DNA from: Pseudomonas sp. QS1027 | Lineage (GTDB): Bacteria > Pseudomonadota > Gammaproteobacteria > Pseudomonadales > Pseudomonadaceae | Reading direction: 5' to 3' | Length of the DNA: 64,000 nt | Assembly (NCBI RefSeq): GCF_002814235.1 | Contig: NZ_PHSU01000019.1 | Coordinates: forward strand, 1-64,000 | Part shown: positions 49,427-58,590 of the stretch, piece after piece | How the letters are laid out: every line of letters begins with the position of its first letter | Numbering within the stretch: position 1 is the first letter of the stretch | The notes under the pieces: generated by a model | Databases searched by the model: none | Told to the model about the DNA's origin: nothing | What the model saw: only the letters and a program-made list of their open reading frames with translations | Position numbers and translations under genes: made by a program

Positions 49427-51334
49427 ATGCAGCGTTCGATTGCCACCGTTTCCTTGAGCGGTACCCTGTCGGAGAAACTCGAAGCCATTGCGGCCGCGGG
49501 TTTTGACGGTGTGGAAATCTTCGAAAATGATCTCCTTTACGATGATGGCAGTCCGCGCAGCATCCGGCAGATGTGTGCTGATCTGGGTCTCGCCATCACG
49601 TTGTTTCAACCGTTTCGCGACTTCGAAGGCTGCCGTCGTGATCGCCTGCAGCGCAACATCGACCGCGTCGAACGAAAGTTCGACTTGATGCAGGAACTGG
49701 GCACTGACCTTGTCCTGGTGTGCAGTAACACCGCGACGGATTCGCTGGGCGATGAACGTATTCTCCTGGATGACCTGAGCCTGCTCGCCGAACGCGCTGG
49801 CGCTCGAAACCTGCGCATTGGCTACGAAGCGCTGGCGTGGGGGCGTCATGTCAATACCTGGCAGCAGGTATGGAACCTGGTTCGCCAGGTCGATCATCCG
49901 GCGCTTGGCGTGCTGCTCGACAGCTTCCACACCTTGTCACTCAAGGGCGATCCCAGCGCCATTGCGCAGATTCCCGGAGACAAGATTTTCTTCGTGCAGA
50001 TGGCTGATGCACCGCTGTTGGCCATGGATGTGCTGGAGTGGAGCCGACATTTTCGCTGCTTTCCCGGCCAGGGTGAGTTTGATCTGGCCGGATTCCTCGC
50101 GCCAATCCTGCGCAGCGGTTACAGCGGGCCGCTGTCGCTGGAAATCTTCAACGATGGCTTCCGCGCCGCGCCGCCGCGAGCCAATGCGGCGGATGGCCTG
50201 CGCTCGCTGCTGTATCTGGAAGAGAAAACCCGCAAGCTGTTGGAAAAAGACGCCGAGCCCATCAACACCGACATGCTGTTCAACCCACCTTCCGCAAGCC
50301 GCTATGACGGCGTTGAGTTTCTCGAGTTCGCGGTAGATGAAGCCCAGGGCGCCCGGCTGTCCACCTGGCTGGAGAGCCTCGGCTTTGCCCGTCTCGGTCA
50401 GCATCGCTCGAAAGCGGTCAGCCTGCTGGGTCAAGGTGATATCAAGATCGTGCTCAACGCCGAACCCTATTCGTTCGCCCATAACTTTTTCGAGGCGCAC
50501 GGCCCTTCGCTATGTGCCATGGCGTTACGGGTCGAGAACGGCAGTGCGGCGTTGGAGCGCGCGCAGATGTACAAGGGGCAGCCATACCGTGGCCTGGTCG
50601 GTCCCAACGAACGCGAGATTCCTTCCGTGCGTGCGCCGGATGGCAGTCTGATCTATCTGGTTGAGCCGACCGAGGCGGGCAAGTCGATCTACGACAGCGA
50701 TTTCAAGTTGGACCCGCAAGCGATGCCGGGAGGAGGCTTGCAGCGCATCGATCACATGGCAATGGCGTTGCCTGCGGACAGTCTCGACAGTTGGGTACTG
50801 TTCTATAAAAGCTTGCTGGATTTCGAGGCCGACGACGAAGTGGTGCTGCCCGATCCCTACGGCCTGGTCAAAAGCCGGGCGTTGCGCAGCCGATGCAGCA
50901 CCGTGCGTTTGCCGCTGAACATCTCGGAAAATCGTAATACGGCGATCTCCCATGCACTGTCCAGTTATCAGGGCTCAGGGGTGCACCACATCGCATTTTC
51001 CTGCGAGGATATCTTTGCTGAAGTCAGCCGTGCCAAGGCGGCTCAGGTGCCGTTGTTGGATATCCCGCTCAATTACTATGACGACTTGGCGGCGCGCTTT
51101 GACTTCGATGATGAGTTCCTCAGCGAGCTGGCCTACTTCAACGTGCTCTATGACCGCGATGCCCAGGGTGGCGAGCTCTTCCACGTCTACACGGAGCCGT
51201 TCGGCGAGCGCTTTTTCTTCGAGATACTGCAACGCAAGAATGGTTATGCCGGCTATGGCGCGGCCAACGTAGCGGTACGGTTGGCAGCGATGGCCAAGTC
51301 CCGTAGAGGTGCTGCGCGCCAATCCAGGCTCTGA
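49427..51334 (+). CDS. quiC: 3-Dehydroshikimate dehydratase, QuiC type
   Basis: A 635-residue two-domain enzyme that dehydrates 3-dehydroshikimate to protocatechuate. The N-terminal TIM-barrel half (to about residue 285) has the metal site Glu134, Asp165, His168, Gln191 and Glu239, identical in number to characterised Pseudomonas QuiC1. The C-terminal half is a 4-hydroxyphenylpyruvate-dioxygenase-like vicinal oxygen chelate domain with HMAMAL, HHIAFSC and FFEILQR, which may keep metal ligands but has no proven dioxygenase role here. ATG 49427 follows CAGGAGCCC. It is divergent from the MFS gene and followed by a TetR gene. Confidence 0.95.
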   Translation: MQRSIATVSLSGTLSEKLEAIAAAGFDGVEIFENDLLYDDGSPRSIRQMCADLGLAITLFQPFRDFEGCRRDRLQRNIDRVERKFDLMQELGTDLVLVCSNTATDSLGDERILLDDLSLLAERAGARNLRIGYEALAWGRHVNTWQQVWNLVRQVDHPALGVLLDSFHTLSLKGDPSAIAQIPGDKIFFVQMADAPLLAMDVLEWSRHFRCFPGQGEFDLAGFLAPILRSGYSGPLSLEIFNDGFRAAPPRANAADGLRSLLYLEEKTRKLLEKDAEPINTDMLFNPPSASRYDGVEFLEFAVDEAQGARLSTWLESLGFARLGQHRSKAVSLLGQGDIKIVLNAEPYSFAHNFFEAHGPSLCAMALRVENGSAALERAQMYKGQPYRGLVGPNEREIPSVRAPDGSLIYLVEPTEAGKSIYDSDFKLDPQAMPGGGLQRIDHMAMALPADSLDSWVLFYKSLLDFEADDEVVLPDPYGLVKSRALRSRCSTVRLPLNISENRNTAISHALSSYQGSGVHHIAFSCEDIFAEVSRAKAAQVPLLDIPLNYYDDLAARFDFDDEFLSELAYFNVLYDRDAQGGELFHVYTEPFGERFFFEILQRKNGYAGYGAANVAVRLAAMAKSRRGAARQSRL

Positions 51335-51401
51335 ATGAGACTTCCTTCCGGGAGACGCTCAGCCCATAATCGGGCGACTCCAACGCGGTCGTGAGCCCAG
51401 A

Positions 51402-52079
51402 ATGACGAATTTCGCCGATGCCGGTGCACCTCAACCCCTCGAAGCACGGCACCAGGGCCGAAAAAACAACCCGGAACAAACCCGCAAGGACATCCTCCAG
51501 GCAGCCATTGTCGAGTTTGTCAGCCTGGGTTTGTCTGGTGCGCGGGTCGACGCCATCGCCGAGCGCACGAAAACATCGAAGCGCATGATCTATTACTATT
51601 TCGGTAGCAAGGAACAGCTCTACGTTGAAGTCCTCGAGAAACTCTACGGCGATATCAGGCGTACAGAAAGTCAGCTGCAACTGGCCGAGCTGGAACCACT
51701 GCAAGCCATCCAGCGCCTTGTGGAGTTCACGTTCGACCACCATGACCGCAATGTCGATTTCGTACGCATCGTCGGCATCGAAAACATCCACAACGGTGCC
51801 AACGTCAAGCAGTCCCCGGTGATTCGCTCGATGAGCCATCACGTCCTGGAGACAATCAAGGAAACGTTACTGCGCGGTGAAGCCCAAGGGGTTTTTCGTC
51901 GGGGCGTAGAGGCTATCGATTTGCATATGCTGATCAGTTCCTTCTGTTTTTATCGAGTCTCCAACCGGCATACCTTCGGTGAGATATTCCAGATCGATCT
52001 CTCCGAGGAACAGATCAAGCATCGGCACAAGGCGATGATTTGCGAGTCGGTGCTGCACTACTTGCAGGCCGGCATCTGA
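51402..52079 (+). CDS. TetR-family regulator of the quinate/shikimate genes
   Basis: A 225-residue TetR protein with HTH (ARVDAIAERTKTSKRMIYYYF) and a C-terminal TetR_C domain typical of aromatic-catabolism repressors of this size. It follows quiC by 67 bases in the same direction and is convergent with the aroE-like gene. Perfect palindromes upstream of quiC are its probable sites. The inducer is probably a pathway compound such as dehydroshikimate or protocatechuate (inference). Confidence 0.85.
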   Translation: MTNFADAGAPQPLEARHQGRKNNPEQTRKDILQAAIVEFVSLGLSGARVDAIAERTKTSKRMIYYYFGSKEQLYVEVLEKLYGDIRRTESQLQLAELEPLQAIQRLVEFTFDHHDRNVDFVRIVGIENIHNGANVKQSPVIRSMSHHVLETIKETLLRGEAQGVFRRGVEAIDLHMLISSFCFYRVSNRHTFGEIFQIDLSEEQIKHRHKAMICESVLHYLQAGI

Positions 52080-52145
52080 TATTCACGCTCCGCGCGAAGA
52101 CCCGCAGCGGCGCGATTGATAGACGCACCGCCTCGGTTTCCGGGC

Positions 52146-53003
52146 TCAGCTGTTCATGCTGTTAAAGTGCGCCTGCATGCGCTCGGCGTCGGCAGGGCAC
52201 TCACTGAACAGCTCGAAGGCCTTGACGGCCTGGAACACTGCCATAGTGCCGCCATCCAGCGTACGGCAACCCAAGGCGCGAGCCTGCTTGAGCAGCTCGG
52301 TTTCGAGTGGGAAATAGACGATCTCGGCCACCCATAACCCGGCGTGCAGAAGTGTCACCGGCAGCGGCGTGCCAGGCAGTTTTGCCATGCCCACCGGGGT
52401 GGTATTGACCAAGCCATCAGCCGCCGCAACGGCAACAGGCAGATCCCGCCCGACAATCGCCCGTCCAGGTCCGAAGTGGGCGTTCAGGTTATCAACCAGA
52501 GCCTGGGCGCGACTCGGGTCGACTTCAAATATCGCCAGTTGCTCGACCCCTTCGGACAGCAACGCATGTGCGACCGCCGCACCGGCGCCGCCGGCCCCCA
52601 TCTGAATCACACGGTGACGTGCGGCCTGGGCAAGACCACGGCGAAATCCCTCGGCAAACCCAAGGCAATCGGTGTTGTGGCCGATGCGCTTGCCATCCCT
52701 GAACACCACCGTGTTGACCGCGCCAATACCGCGAGCCTCGTCAGAAAGCTCATCGAGCAAGGGGAGGATGGCCTGCTTGCAGGGATAGGTGATATTGAGT
52801 CCGGTGTAACCCATCTGTTCAGCGCCCTTGAGCAGTTCGGGCAATGCGTTGACATCCAGCTTCAAGGCATCGAGATCGATCAGCCGATACACATAGCGAA
52901 TGCCTTGGGCATCACCTTCCTGTTCGTGCATGGCCGGTGTACGCGAGGCTTGGATACCAGCGCCAATCAGGCCGGCCAGTACGGATTTCTTGTTCGGGTT
53001 CAT
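52146..53003 (-). CDS. Shikimate/quinate dehydrogenase paralogue (AroE-like)
   Basis: A 285-residue member of the shikimate dehydrogenase family. Substrate motif SRTPAMHE replaces the SxS of biosynthetic AroE, as in catabolic quinate/shikimate dehydrogenases (QsuD and RifI-like groups). The catalytic lysine lies in NITYPCKQ and the aspartate in GHNTDCLGF; the NAD(P) motif GAGGAGAAVAHAL is intact. In this cluster it probably oxidises quinate or shikimate to feed AroQ and QuiC. The stop of aroQ upstream is five bases away, so the two are cotranscribed. The housekeeping aroE should be elsewhere in the genome. Confidence 0.88.
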   Translation of the reverse strand: MNPNKKSVLAGLIGAGIQASRTPAMHEQEGDAQGIRYVYRLIDLDALKLDVNALPELLKGAEQMGYTGLNITYPCKQAILPLLDELSDEARGIGAVNTVVFRDGKRIGHNTDCLGFAEGFRRGLAQAARHRVIQMGAGGAGAAVAHALLSEGVEQLAIFEVDPSRAQALVDNLNAHFGPGRAIVGRDLPVAVAAADGLVNTTPVGMAKLPGTPLPVTLLHAGLWVAEIVYFPLETELLKQARALGCRTLDGGTMAVFQAVKAFELFSECPADAERMQAHFNSMNS

Positions 53004-53008
53004 GGTGG

Positions 53009-53449
53009 TCAGGCTTTCAATAAGTGGGCGAAATGTTCAAGGGCGAGGCGGTAGCCGTGGGTACCCATCCCGCAAATCACGCCGACAGCAACGGCCGAGA
53101 CAAATGAGTGATGGCGGAACTCTTCACGTTTGTACACGTTGGACAGGTGCACTTCGATCACCGGTAACTCTGCAGCGATCAAGGCGTCGCGGATTGCCAC
53201 GGAAGTATGGGTCCAGGCGGCCGGGTTGATCACGATGCCTCCACAGCGACCTCGGGACTGATGAATCCAGTCGATGAGTTCACCTTCATGATTGGTTTGG
53301 CGAAATTCGATTTGCAGACCGTGAGAGGCGGCAGTGCGTTCACACAGATCGGCGACATCAGCCAGTGTTTCGTAGCCGTACGTGGCCGGCTCACGAGTGC
53401 CCAGCATGTTCAGGTTCGGGCCATTGAGCACCAGGATTACATGAGTCAT
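53009..53449 (-). CDS. aroQ: Type II 3-dehydroquinate dehydratase
   Basis: A 146-residue type II dehydroquinase that interconverts 3-dehydroquinate and 3-dehydroshikimate. Active-site motifs are NGPNLNMLGTREPATYG (catalytic tyrosine at the end), the INPAAWTHTSVAIRDAL substrate loop and EVHLSNVYKREEFRHHS. Length is typical. ATG 53449 follows GGAGGTCATTGCA. Its place in an operon with the AroE-like gene next to quiC makes it a catabolic copy, completing quinate to protocatechuate. Confidence 0.95.
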   Translation of the reverse strand: MTHVILVLNGPNLNMLGTREPATYGYETLADVADLCERTAASHGLQIEFRQTNHEGELIDWIHQSRGRCGGIVINPAAWTHTSVAIRDALIAAELPVIEVHLSNVYKREEFRHHSFVSAVAVGVICGMGTHGYRLALEHFAHLLKA

Positions 53450-53515
53450 TGCAATGACCTCCATTGTTTTTTTCACGCATCGGCAGAGGCAGCCAAGCAG
53501 GCGCCGTGAAAATGT

Positions 53516-53525
53516 ACCAAATGGT
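53516..53525. promoter_or_regulatory. Candidate operator upstream of aroQ
   Basis: ACCAAATGGT is a 10-base palindrome, extended to GTACCAAATGGTTAAT, 67 bases upstream of aroQ. It shares the GGTTA and GTAC ends of the palindrome before quiC (49278), hinting at a common TetR regulator. The rest of the 294-base gap (53450-53743) shows no gene. Confidence 0.35.
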
Positions 53526-53743
53526 TAATTTCGTCAACGGGGGGGCACGTCGATGTTGCGCCTGATCAAAAGCCGAAAAGTCAAAGAGAGGGCGCACGTT
53601 GGCCGCAAAGCGTTACGGGCAGGGAGGTTCGGCTCTGGTGCCGGGTCTGGGAGAGCCGTTTGAGTCAGAGAAAACCTGTGCGGTTATCGCCCATTTCCGG
53701 ACAGTAGCGCCGGTTTTGCCCCAGGCACGTTAACGCTTTATCA

Positions 53744-54550
53744 CTATGCAGCCGAGGGGGGCACGTTTTCCGTGGGGGTCTGGCCCCCGGACAATATCCT
53801 CTCCAGATACTGCGACGGCGTGCTGCCCAGCAAACTGCGGAACATATAGATAAACGCACTCGAACTTCGATAGCCCAGGCCCTGGGCAACGTCGCTGATC
53901 GACATCCCCTCGACCAATCGACACATCGCCTCGTCGACCCGCACCTGCAAGCGCCAGTGGTGAAAGGTCACGCCGGTTTCTTCTTTCATCCGCCGCGCCA
54001 GCGTGCGTGAGCTGGCGCCGATGCGTTCGCCCCATTCTTCCAGGGTGTCGTTGTTGTCCGGGCTTTGCAGGATCGCATCGCAGACCCGACGCAGCCGACG
54101 ATCCATCGGCATCGGCAGGTTGTTGTTTTGCCGCGAAGCCTGGGCCAGCAGGTGGATCAGCAATCCCGAGGCCTGCTGTCGTGGCTGCTCGCCCAGGGTC
54201 GGCTGGTCATTGAGCATCAGGATCAGTTCGCGCATCAGCGGCGTCACCGTCAGCACGCAGCATTCATCCCAGTGCCACGGCACGGCGCGCTGGTCGAGAT
54301 AGACGGAACGCATCGAGATATCCCCGACCATCCGTACTTCATGGGTCACGCCGGCCGGTATCCACAAGGCGCGCATGGGCGCCAGGGTCCAGGCTCCGGT
54401 TTCGGTGGAGACGCGCATCAAGCCGCGCGGCGAATACATCAGTTGAATGCGCTCATGGCAGTGGGGCTGCTGCCGGGCGCCCGAGGCGTAGTCATAGGCC
54501 CTGACGACCAGCGGCGCGGCGTCGTCAGCGAATTCCTTGTGCGGGGTCAT
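53744..54550 (-). CDS. AraC-family regulator divergent from the siderophore cluster
   Basis: A 268-residue AraC regulator: N-terminal cupin (about residues 15-90, with QQPHCHERIQLMYSPRG) and C-terminal double HTH (EEWGERIGASSRTLARRM, then ISDVAQGLGYRSSSAFIYMF). It is divergent from a TonB-dependent receptor across a 140-base region with a Fur-box-like site. AraC regulators such as PchR and AlcR control siderophore uptake by sensing the siderophore, but this one is of a general cupin type. ATG 54550 is preferred; an in-frame ATG at 54610 would add 20 residues without a better ribosome-binding site. Confidence 0.85.
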   Translation of the reverse strand: MTPHKEFADDAAPLVVRAYDYASGARQQPHCHERIQLMYSPRGLMRVSTETGAWTLAPMRALWIPAGVTHEVRMVGDISMRSVYLDQRAVPWHWDECCVLTVTPLMRELILMLNDQPTLGEQPRQQASGLLIHLLAQASRQNNNLPMPMDRRLRRVCDAILQSPDNNDTLEEWGERIGASSRTLARRMKEETGVTFHHWRLQVRVDEAMCRLVEGMSISDVAQGLGYRSSSAFIYMFRSLLGSTPSQYLERILSGGQTPTENVPPSAA

Positions 54551-54657
54551 GGCTGCTTTTTGGGCGGGATGGTCATGAGCGGCAGAAAAGCGCCAATTCT
54601 GTCCTTTCATCGATACAAGTTGTCCTGAAGCCAAGTAAACAGACTGGCAAAATTAAT

Positions 54658-54676
54658 GCAAATGAATCGCATTTTC
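54658..54676. promoter_or_regulatory. Candidate Fur box
   Basis: GCAAATGAATCGCATTTTC matches the 19-base Fur consensus GATAATGATAATCATTATC at 12 positions and has AATGC/GCATT symmetric arms. It ends 15 bases before the receptor start, so iron-replete Fur would block the receptor and the downstream genes. Confidence 0.6.
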
Positions 54677-54690
54677 AAGCACTGGAGCCA

Positions 54691-56871
54691 ATGATTCTCA
54701 TGAGCAGAAGTAAGATTGAACGCTTTGTGTCCGCGCCGTTGAGCCCGTACCGGTATAGCCGTTCTCTGACGTGTAACCCGCTTTTGCTCGTGCCCCTGAT
54801 ACTGGTCGCCACCTGCTCGCAGGCCCAGTCTGCTCAAGAGACCGTATTGCCGCAAACCCGGATCGTCGGTGACCAGACTCTACAGGATGCGGCGGCGACC
54901 GAAGGTTCAGACAGCTACAAACCTTCCCTGGTGACCGTCGGCAAGGTGCCGGTGGCCCCCAAGGACCTGCCGGCCTCGGTCTCGGTGATCACCCGCCAGC
55001 GCATGGACGACCAGGCCATGACCAGCGTCGATGACGCCTTGCGCAATACCCCGGGGATCACTGCGGTGACCTATGGCGATGGCACCAGTTATTTCCAGTC
55101 CCGCGGTTACCCGGCCGAGGTGCAGTTCGATGGCTTGCCCGCCAATAGCGGGCTGCAGTACCTGCCGCAGTTCGACCTGGCGCTGTACGACCGGGTCGAG
55201 GTCCTGCGCGGGCCGGCCGGGCTGCTGCAAGGTTTCGGCAACCCGGGCGGTACGGTCAACCTGGTGCGCAAGAGCCCTCAGGATGTCTTCGGGCTGACCG
55301 GCGCGGTCTCGGCCGGCTCCTGGAACACCTACCGCACCGAATGGGATGTCACCGGCCCGCTGACGGACAGCGGCAATATCAAGGGGCGCCTGGGTTTCAG
55401 CGGCCAGAACGGCAAGAGCTTCGAAGATGCGGGGCAGAATGGGCAGGGCCTGATCTATGGCTCGCTGGCCTTTGACCTGGATGCGGACACCCAACTGACG
55501 GTCGGTGCCGCACACCAGCAGATCGCCCTCAATGGCGTGGACTACGGTCTGTCGACCTTCACCGATGGCAGCTTCATCAATGGCAAGCGCTCGGGTTTCT
55601 ACGGCTCCGACTGGAGCTACGCCGACACCAACATGACCGAAGTCTATGCCGATCTGCTGCACCACTTCGGCAACGATTGGCAGAGCCGCACGGCGATCAA
55701 CTACCGCACTTCGGCCGTGGGCGCCAAGTATGGTTACGTCGCAGGTCCGGTCAATCCGGATCGCACGGACGACTATTGGTTGCAGCGCCAGCAGGACAAT
55801 TACCGCTGGATCGGCGTCGACTCCTATATCAACGGGCCTTTCCAGCTGTTCGGGCGCACCCATGAGCTGATGCTCGGGGTCAACTACGCCGAGAGCCACC
55901 AGCGCAGCCTGTCGGGCGGCACCGATGGCGGCACGGTCAATATCGACAGCATCAATGTCGCCAACCCCTATATCCCCTACGACTCCGGCACTACCTCCAA
56001 TACCTCGCAATATGGCGTGTACGGACAGGTCACCTTCAAACCCACGGATGCGCTGTCGCTGATCCTCGGCGGTCGCCAGAACCATTACGAAAGCTCGCGC
56101 CAGGACTTCCTGCCGTCGACCCAGCCCACGGTCAACGACCCCGAGCAGAACAAGTTCACGCCCTATGCCGGTGTCGTCTACGGCCTGAACGCCTGGCTCT
56201 CGGCCTATGCCAGTTACTCGGACATCTTCACCCCTTCCCAGGCCTTCCAGACCACCGCCAGCGGTGATGTGCTCAAGCCGCGTACCGGCAATCAATCCGA
56301 AGTCGGCCTCAAGGGTGACTTCCTCGACGGTCGGCTCGGCGCCTCGGTGGCGGTGTTCCAGATCGATGACCAGAACCGTCCGATCGCCGATGACGCCAAC
56401 CCCGGTCACTGGCTGGCCCAGGGCAAGGCGCGCAGCAGCGGCTTCGAAGCGGAAGTCACCGGCAAGGTGCTGCCGAACTGGGATGTGCAGGCCGGTTACA
56501 CCTATTTGCAGACCAAGCTGCTGGGGGCGGCGGCGGGCGATGGCAATGGCACGGTCCAGGATCCGGAAGAGCCCAAGCACCTGATCAAGCTCTGGAACAC
56601 CTATCACTTCGAGGGTGACACCCTGAACAACTGGCGGGTCGGCGGCGGCGTCCGTGCCCAGAGCCGCACCACCCGCAACGAGGTCAGCTACCAGGGCGGT
56701 TACGCGGTGGTGGACGGGTTGATCGGTTACAAGGTCAACAGCCATCTCGACCTGGCCCTGAACATGAACAACGTGCTCGACCGTACCTACTATGCGCGGG
56801 TGCCTTCCAGCTACTACGGGTTGTATGGCGAGCCGCGCAATACGACGTTGACCTTGCGGGTGAAGTACTGA
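54691..56871 (+). CDS. TonB-dependent siderophore receptor
   Basis: A 726-residue outer-membrane receptor: signal peptide (about 45 residues, LLVPLILVATCSQAQSA), a plug domain starting near residue 75 (PASVSVITRQRMDDQAMTSV, then YDRVEVLRGPAGLLQGFGNP), and a 22-strand barrel ending LTLRVKY. No N-terminal signalling (STN) domain is present, so regulation is not by the FecA-type surface route. It belongs to the hydroxamate/ferrichrome-like siderophore group. Downstream are an exporter and fhuCDB-type genes, apparently one operon. ATG 54691 and 54700 are both possible starts. Confidence 0.92.
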   Translation: MILMSRSKIERFVSAPLSPYRYSRSLTCNPLLLVPLILVATCSQAQSAQETVLPQTRIVGDQTLQDAAATEGSDSYKPSLVTVGKVPVAPKDLPASVSVITRQRMDDQAMTSVDDALRNTPGITAVTYGDGTSYFQSRGYPAEVQFDGLPANSGLQYLPQFDLALYDRVEVLRGPAGLLQGFGNPGGTVNLVRKSPQDVFGLTGAVSAGSWNTYRTEWDVTGPLTDSGNIKGRLGFSGQNGKSFEDAGQNGQGLIYGSLAFDLDADTQLTVGAAHQQIALNGVDYGLSTFTDGSFINGKRSGFYGSDWSYADTNMTEVYADLLHHFGNDWQSRTAINYRTSAVGAKYGYVAGPVNPDRTDDYWLQRQQDNYRWIGVDSYINGPFQLFGRTHELMLGVNYAESHQRSLSGGTDGGTVNIDSINVANPYIPYDSGTTSNTSQYGVYGQVTFKPTDALSLILGGRQNHYESSRQDFLPSTQPTVNDPEQNKFTPYAGVVYGLNAWLSAYASYSDIFTPSQAFQTTASGDVLKPRTGNQSEVGLKGDFLDGRLGASVAVFQIDDQNRPIADDANPGHWLAQGKARSSGFEAEVTGKVLPNWDVQAGYTYLQTKLLGAAAGDGNGTVQDPEEPKHLIKLWNTYHFEGDTLNNWRVGGGVRAQSRTTRNEVSYQGGYAVVDGLIGYKVNSHLDLALNMNNVLDRTYYARVPSSYYGLYGEPRNTTLTLRVKY

Positions 56872-56877
56872 TCCCCC

Positions 56878-58590
56878 ATGACTTCGACTAAAAAAACCAA
56901 CCACCACACGGCTGGCCAGGATTCCTGGCCAGGGGACTCCACCACACCGTTCGCCTTGTTGCTGAGCATGCTCCAGGGCGCGCGCGGGTTGCTTCTGCTT
57001 GCCGCCGCCGCCAGTCTGGTCAGCGGCTTTGGCAGCGCCGCGATGGTCGCATTGATCAACCAGGCGCTGTCCGCGCAGGGCGATGAACTGGGCGCGCTGG
57101 GCCTGCGTTTCATGCTGCTCGGGGTCGCGGTGCTGCTGTTGCGCCTGCTCTCGCAGACCCTGTTCATGTACCTCGGGCAGCGGGCCAAGGCCAGCGTGCG
57201 CCTGCGCACCATCCGCCACATTGCCAATGCCTCCTACGCGCACCTCGAGCGTTTCGGTGGCGGGCGTCCGTTGGCGATCCTGACCGGCGACCTGGATACG
57301 CTGGTGGTGCTGTTCATCAACCTGCCGACCATCATGATGCAGAGCACGGTGATCATCGGTTGCCTGGCTTACCTGGGCTGGCTGTCCTGGCAGATCCTGC
57401 TGTTCGCGCTGCTGGCCATCGGTATCGGCGCGGTGGGTTTCCTGCTGGTCAACAGCCGGGCGCTGGAGCATCTGCGCGGTTCCCGCCAGCGCGAGGACGA
57501 CCTGATCCAGCAGTTTCGCGCACTCTTCGACGGGGCCAAGGAACTCAAGCTGCATCGCTCCCGGCGTGAGGCCTTTATCGACGACACCCTGGCGCCGCAT
57601 ATCGAATCGGTACGGGTGCAGCGCACCTTGGGTTATGTGCTGTTCAGCGCGGCGTCGAGCTGGGGCAACCTGGTGCTGTTCTCCTTTGTCGGCCTGACAC
57701 TGTTCGTGCTGGCGCGCAGCTACGGTGTCGACCACCAGGTGATGTCCGGTTACGCCATGATCTTCCTCTACATGATCCTGCCGATCGAGGGCCTGCTGGC
57801 GGCGTTGCCGACCCTCGGCTCGGCGCGCATTGCCCTGGAGCGGATTGCCCGCCTGGAGACGCAGTTGCCCGCCGAGATCATGGGCGAACAGGGCGCTGAC
57901 ACGGGCTTTCAACGCATCGAGTTGCGGGCCCTGACGCACCGCTACTTTCGCGAAAAGGAAAACAGCTATTTCATGCTCGGCCCCGTCGACCTGGTGTTTA
58001 CACCGGGCGAAATCACTTACCTGATCGGTGGCAATGGCAGCGGCAAGACCACCCTGGCCAAACTGTTGGTGGGCTTGTACGAAGGTGAGAGCGGCAGCGT
58101 GCTGCTGGACGGCCAGCCCGTCGAAGCGGCGACCCGTGATGCTTATCGCCAGCGCTTTTCCACGGTGTTCAGCGACTTCTTCCTGTTCGACACCTTGCTG
58201 GGCGTGATGCCCGCGCATCTGGAACCACAGGCCCGGAGCCTGTTGAAGGCGCTGCAACTGGAACACAAGGTGAGTATCGAGAACGGCGCCTTCACCACCC
58301 TCAATCTGTCGCAAGGGCAACGCAAGCGCCTGGCCTTGCTGGTCGCACTGCTCGAAGACCGGGCCTTCTACGTCTTCGACGAGTGGGCGGCGGATCAGGA
58401 CCCGGCCTTCAAGGAAGTGTTCTACAGAAGCCTGCTGCCCGACCTGAAGGCGCGTGGCAAGGCGGTGTTGGTGATCACCCACGATGATCGTTATTTCGCC
58501 CTGGCCGACCGGCGCATCAAGTTGGAGATGGGCCAGATCGTGGCAGAGCTGTCCGACAGCGTCAGCGTAGAGGAGCTATCCGTTCGATGA
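56878..58590 (+). CDS. SyrD/PvdE-type cyclic-peptide ABC exporter
   Basis: A 570-residue half-transporter with an N-terminal six-helix membrane domain (to about residue 310) and a C-terminal ATPase: Walker A GGNGSGKTT, signature LSQGQRKR, Walker B FDEWAADQDP. Sequence type is that of SyrD and PvdE, which move cyclic lipopeptides and pyoverdine precursors out of the cytoplasm. It starts six bases after the receptor stop and overlaps fhuC by four bases. An exporter inside an import operon is unusual; it may recycle or detoxify the iron-free siderophore, or process an imported one. No peptide synthetase gene lies in the window. Confidence 0.88.
   Translation: MTSTKKTNHHTAGQDSWPGDSTTPFALLLSMLQGARGLLLLAAAASLVSGFGSAAMVALINQALSAQGDELGALGLRFMLLGVAVLLLRLLSQTLFMYLGQRAKASVRLRTIRHIANASYAHLERFGGGRPLAILTGDLDTLVVLFINLPTIMMQSTVIIGCLAYLGWLSWQILLFALLAIGIGAVGFLLVNSRALEHLRGSRQREDDLIQQFRALFDGAKELKLHRSRREAFIDDTLAPHIESVRVQRTLGYVLFSAASSWGNLVLFSFVGLTLFVLARSYGVDHQVMSGYAMIFLYMILPIEGLLAALPTLGSARIALERIARLETQLPAEIMGEQGADTGFQRIELRALTHRYFREKENSYFMLGPVDLVFTPGEITYLIGGNGSGKTTLAKLLVGLYEGESGSVLLDGQPVEAATRDAYRQRFSTVFSDFFLFDTLLGVMPAHLEPQARSLLKALQLEHKVSIENGAFTTLNLSQGQRKRLALLVALLEDRAFYVFDEWAADQDPAFKEVFYRSLLPDLKARGKAVLVITHDDRYFALADRRIKLEMGQIVAELSDSVSVEELSVR

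Noticed and set aside
50280..51334. Stand-alone 4-hydroxyphenylpyruvate dioxygenase
   Set aside because: The HPPD-like half is continuous in frame with the dehydroshikimate dehydratase domain, the known two-domain QuiC architecture.
53009..53449. Housekeeping aroQ and aroE of aromatic amino acid synthesis
   Set aside because: The AroE paralogue has the SRTP substrate motif and both genes sit with quiC, a porin and a permease, so a catabolic role is more likely.
54907..58482. A 1,191-codon open frame on the minus strand
   Set aside because: It lies fully antisense to the receptor and exporter genes, both of which have clear domains and motifs. Long antisense frames are expected in such GC-rich codon usage.
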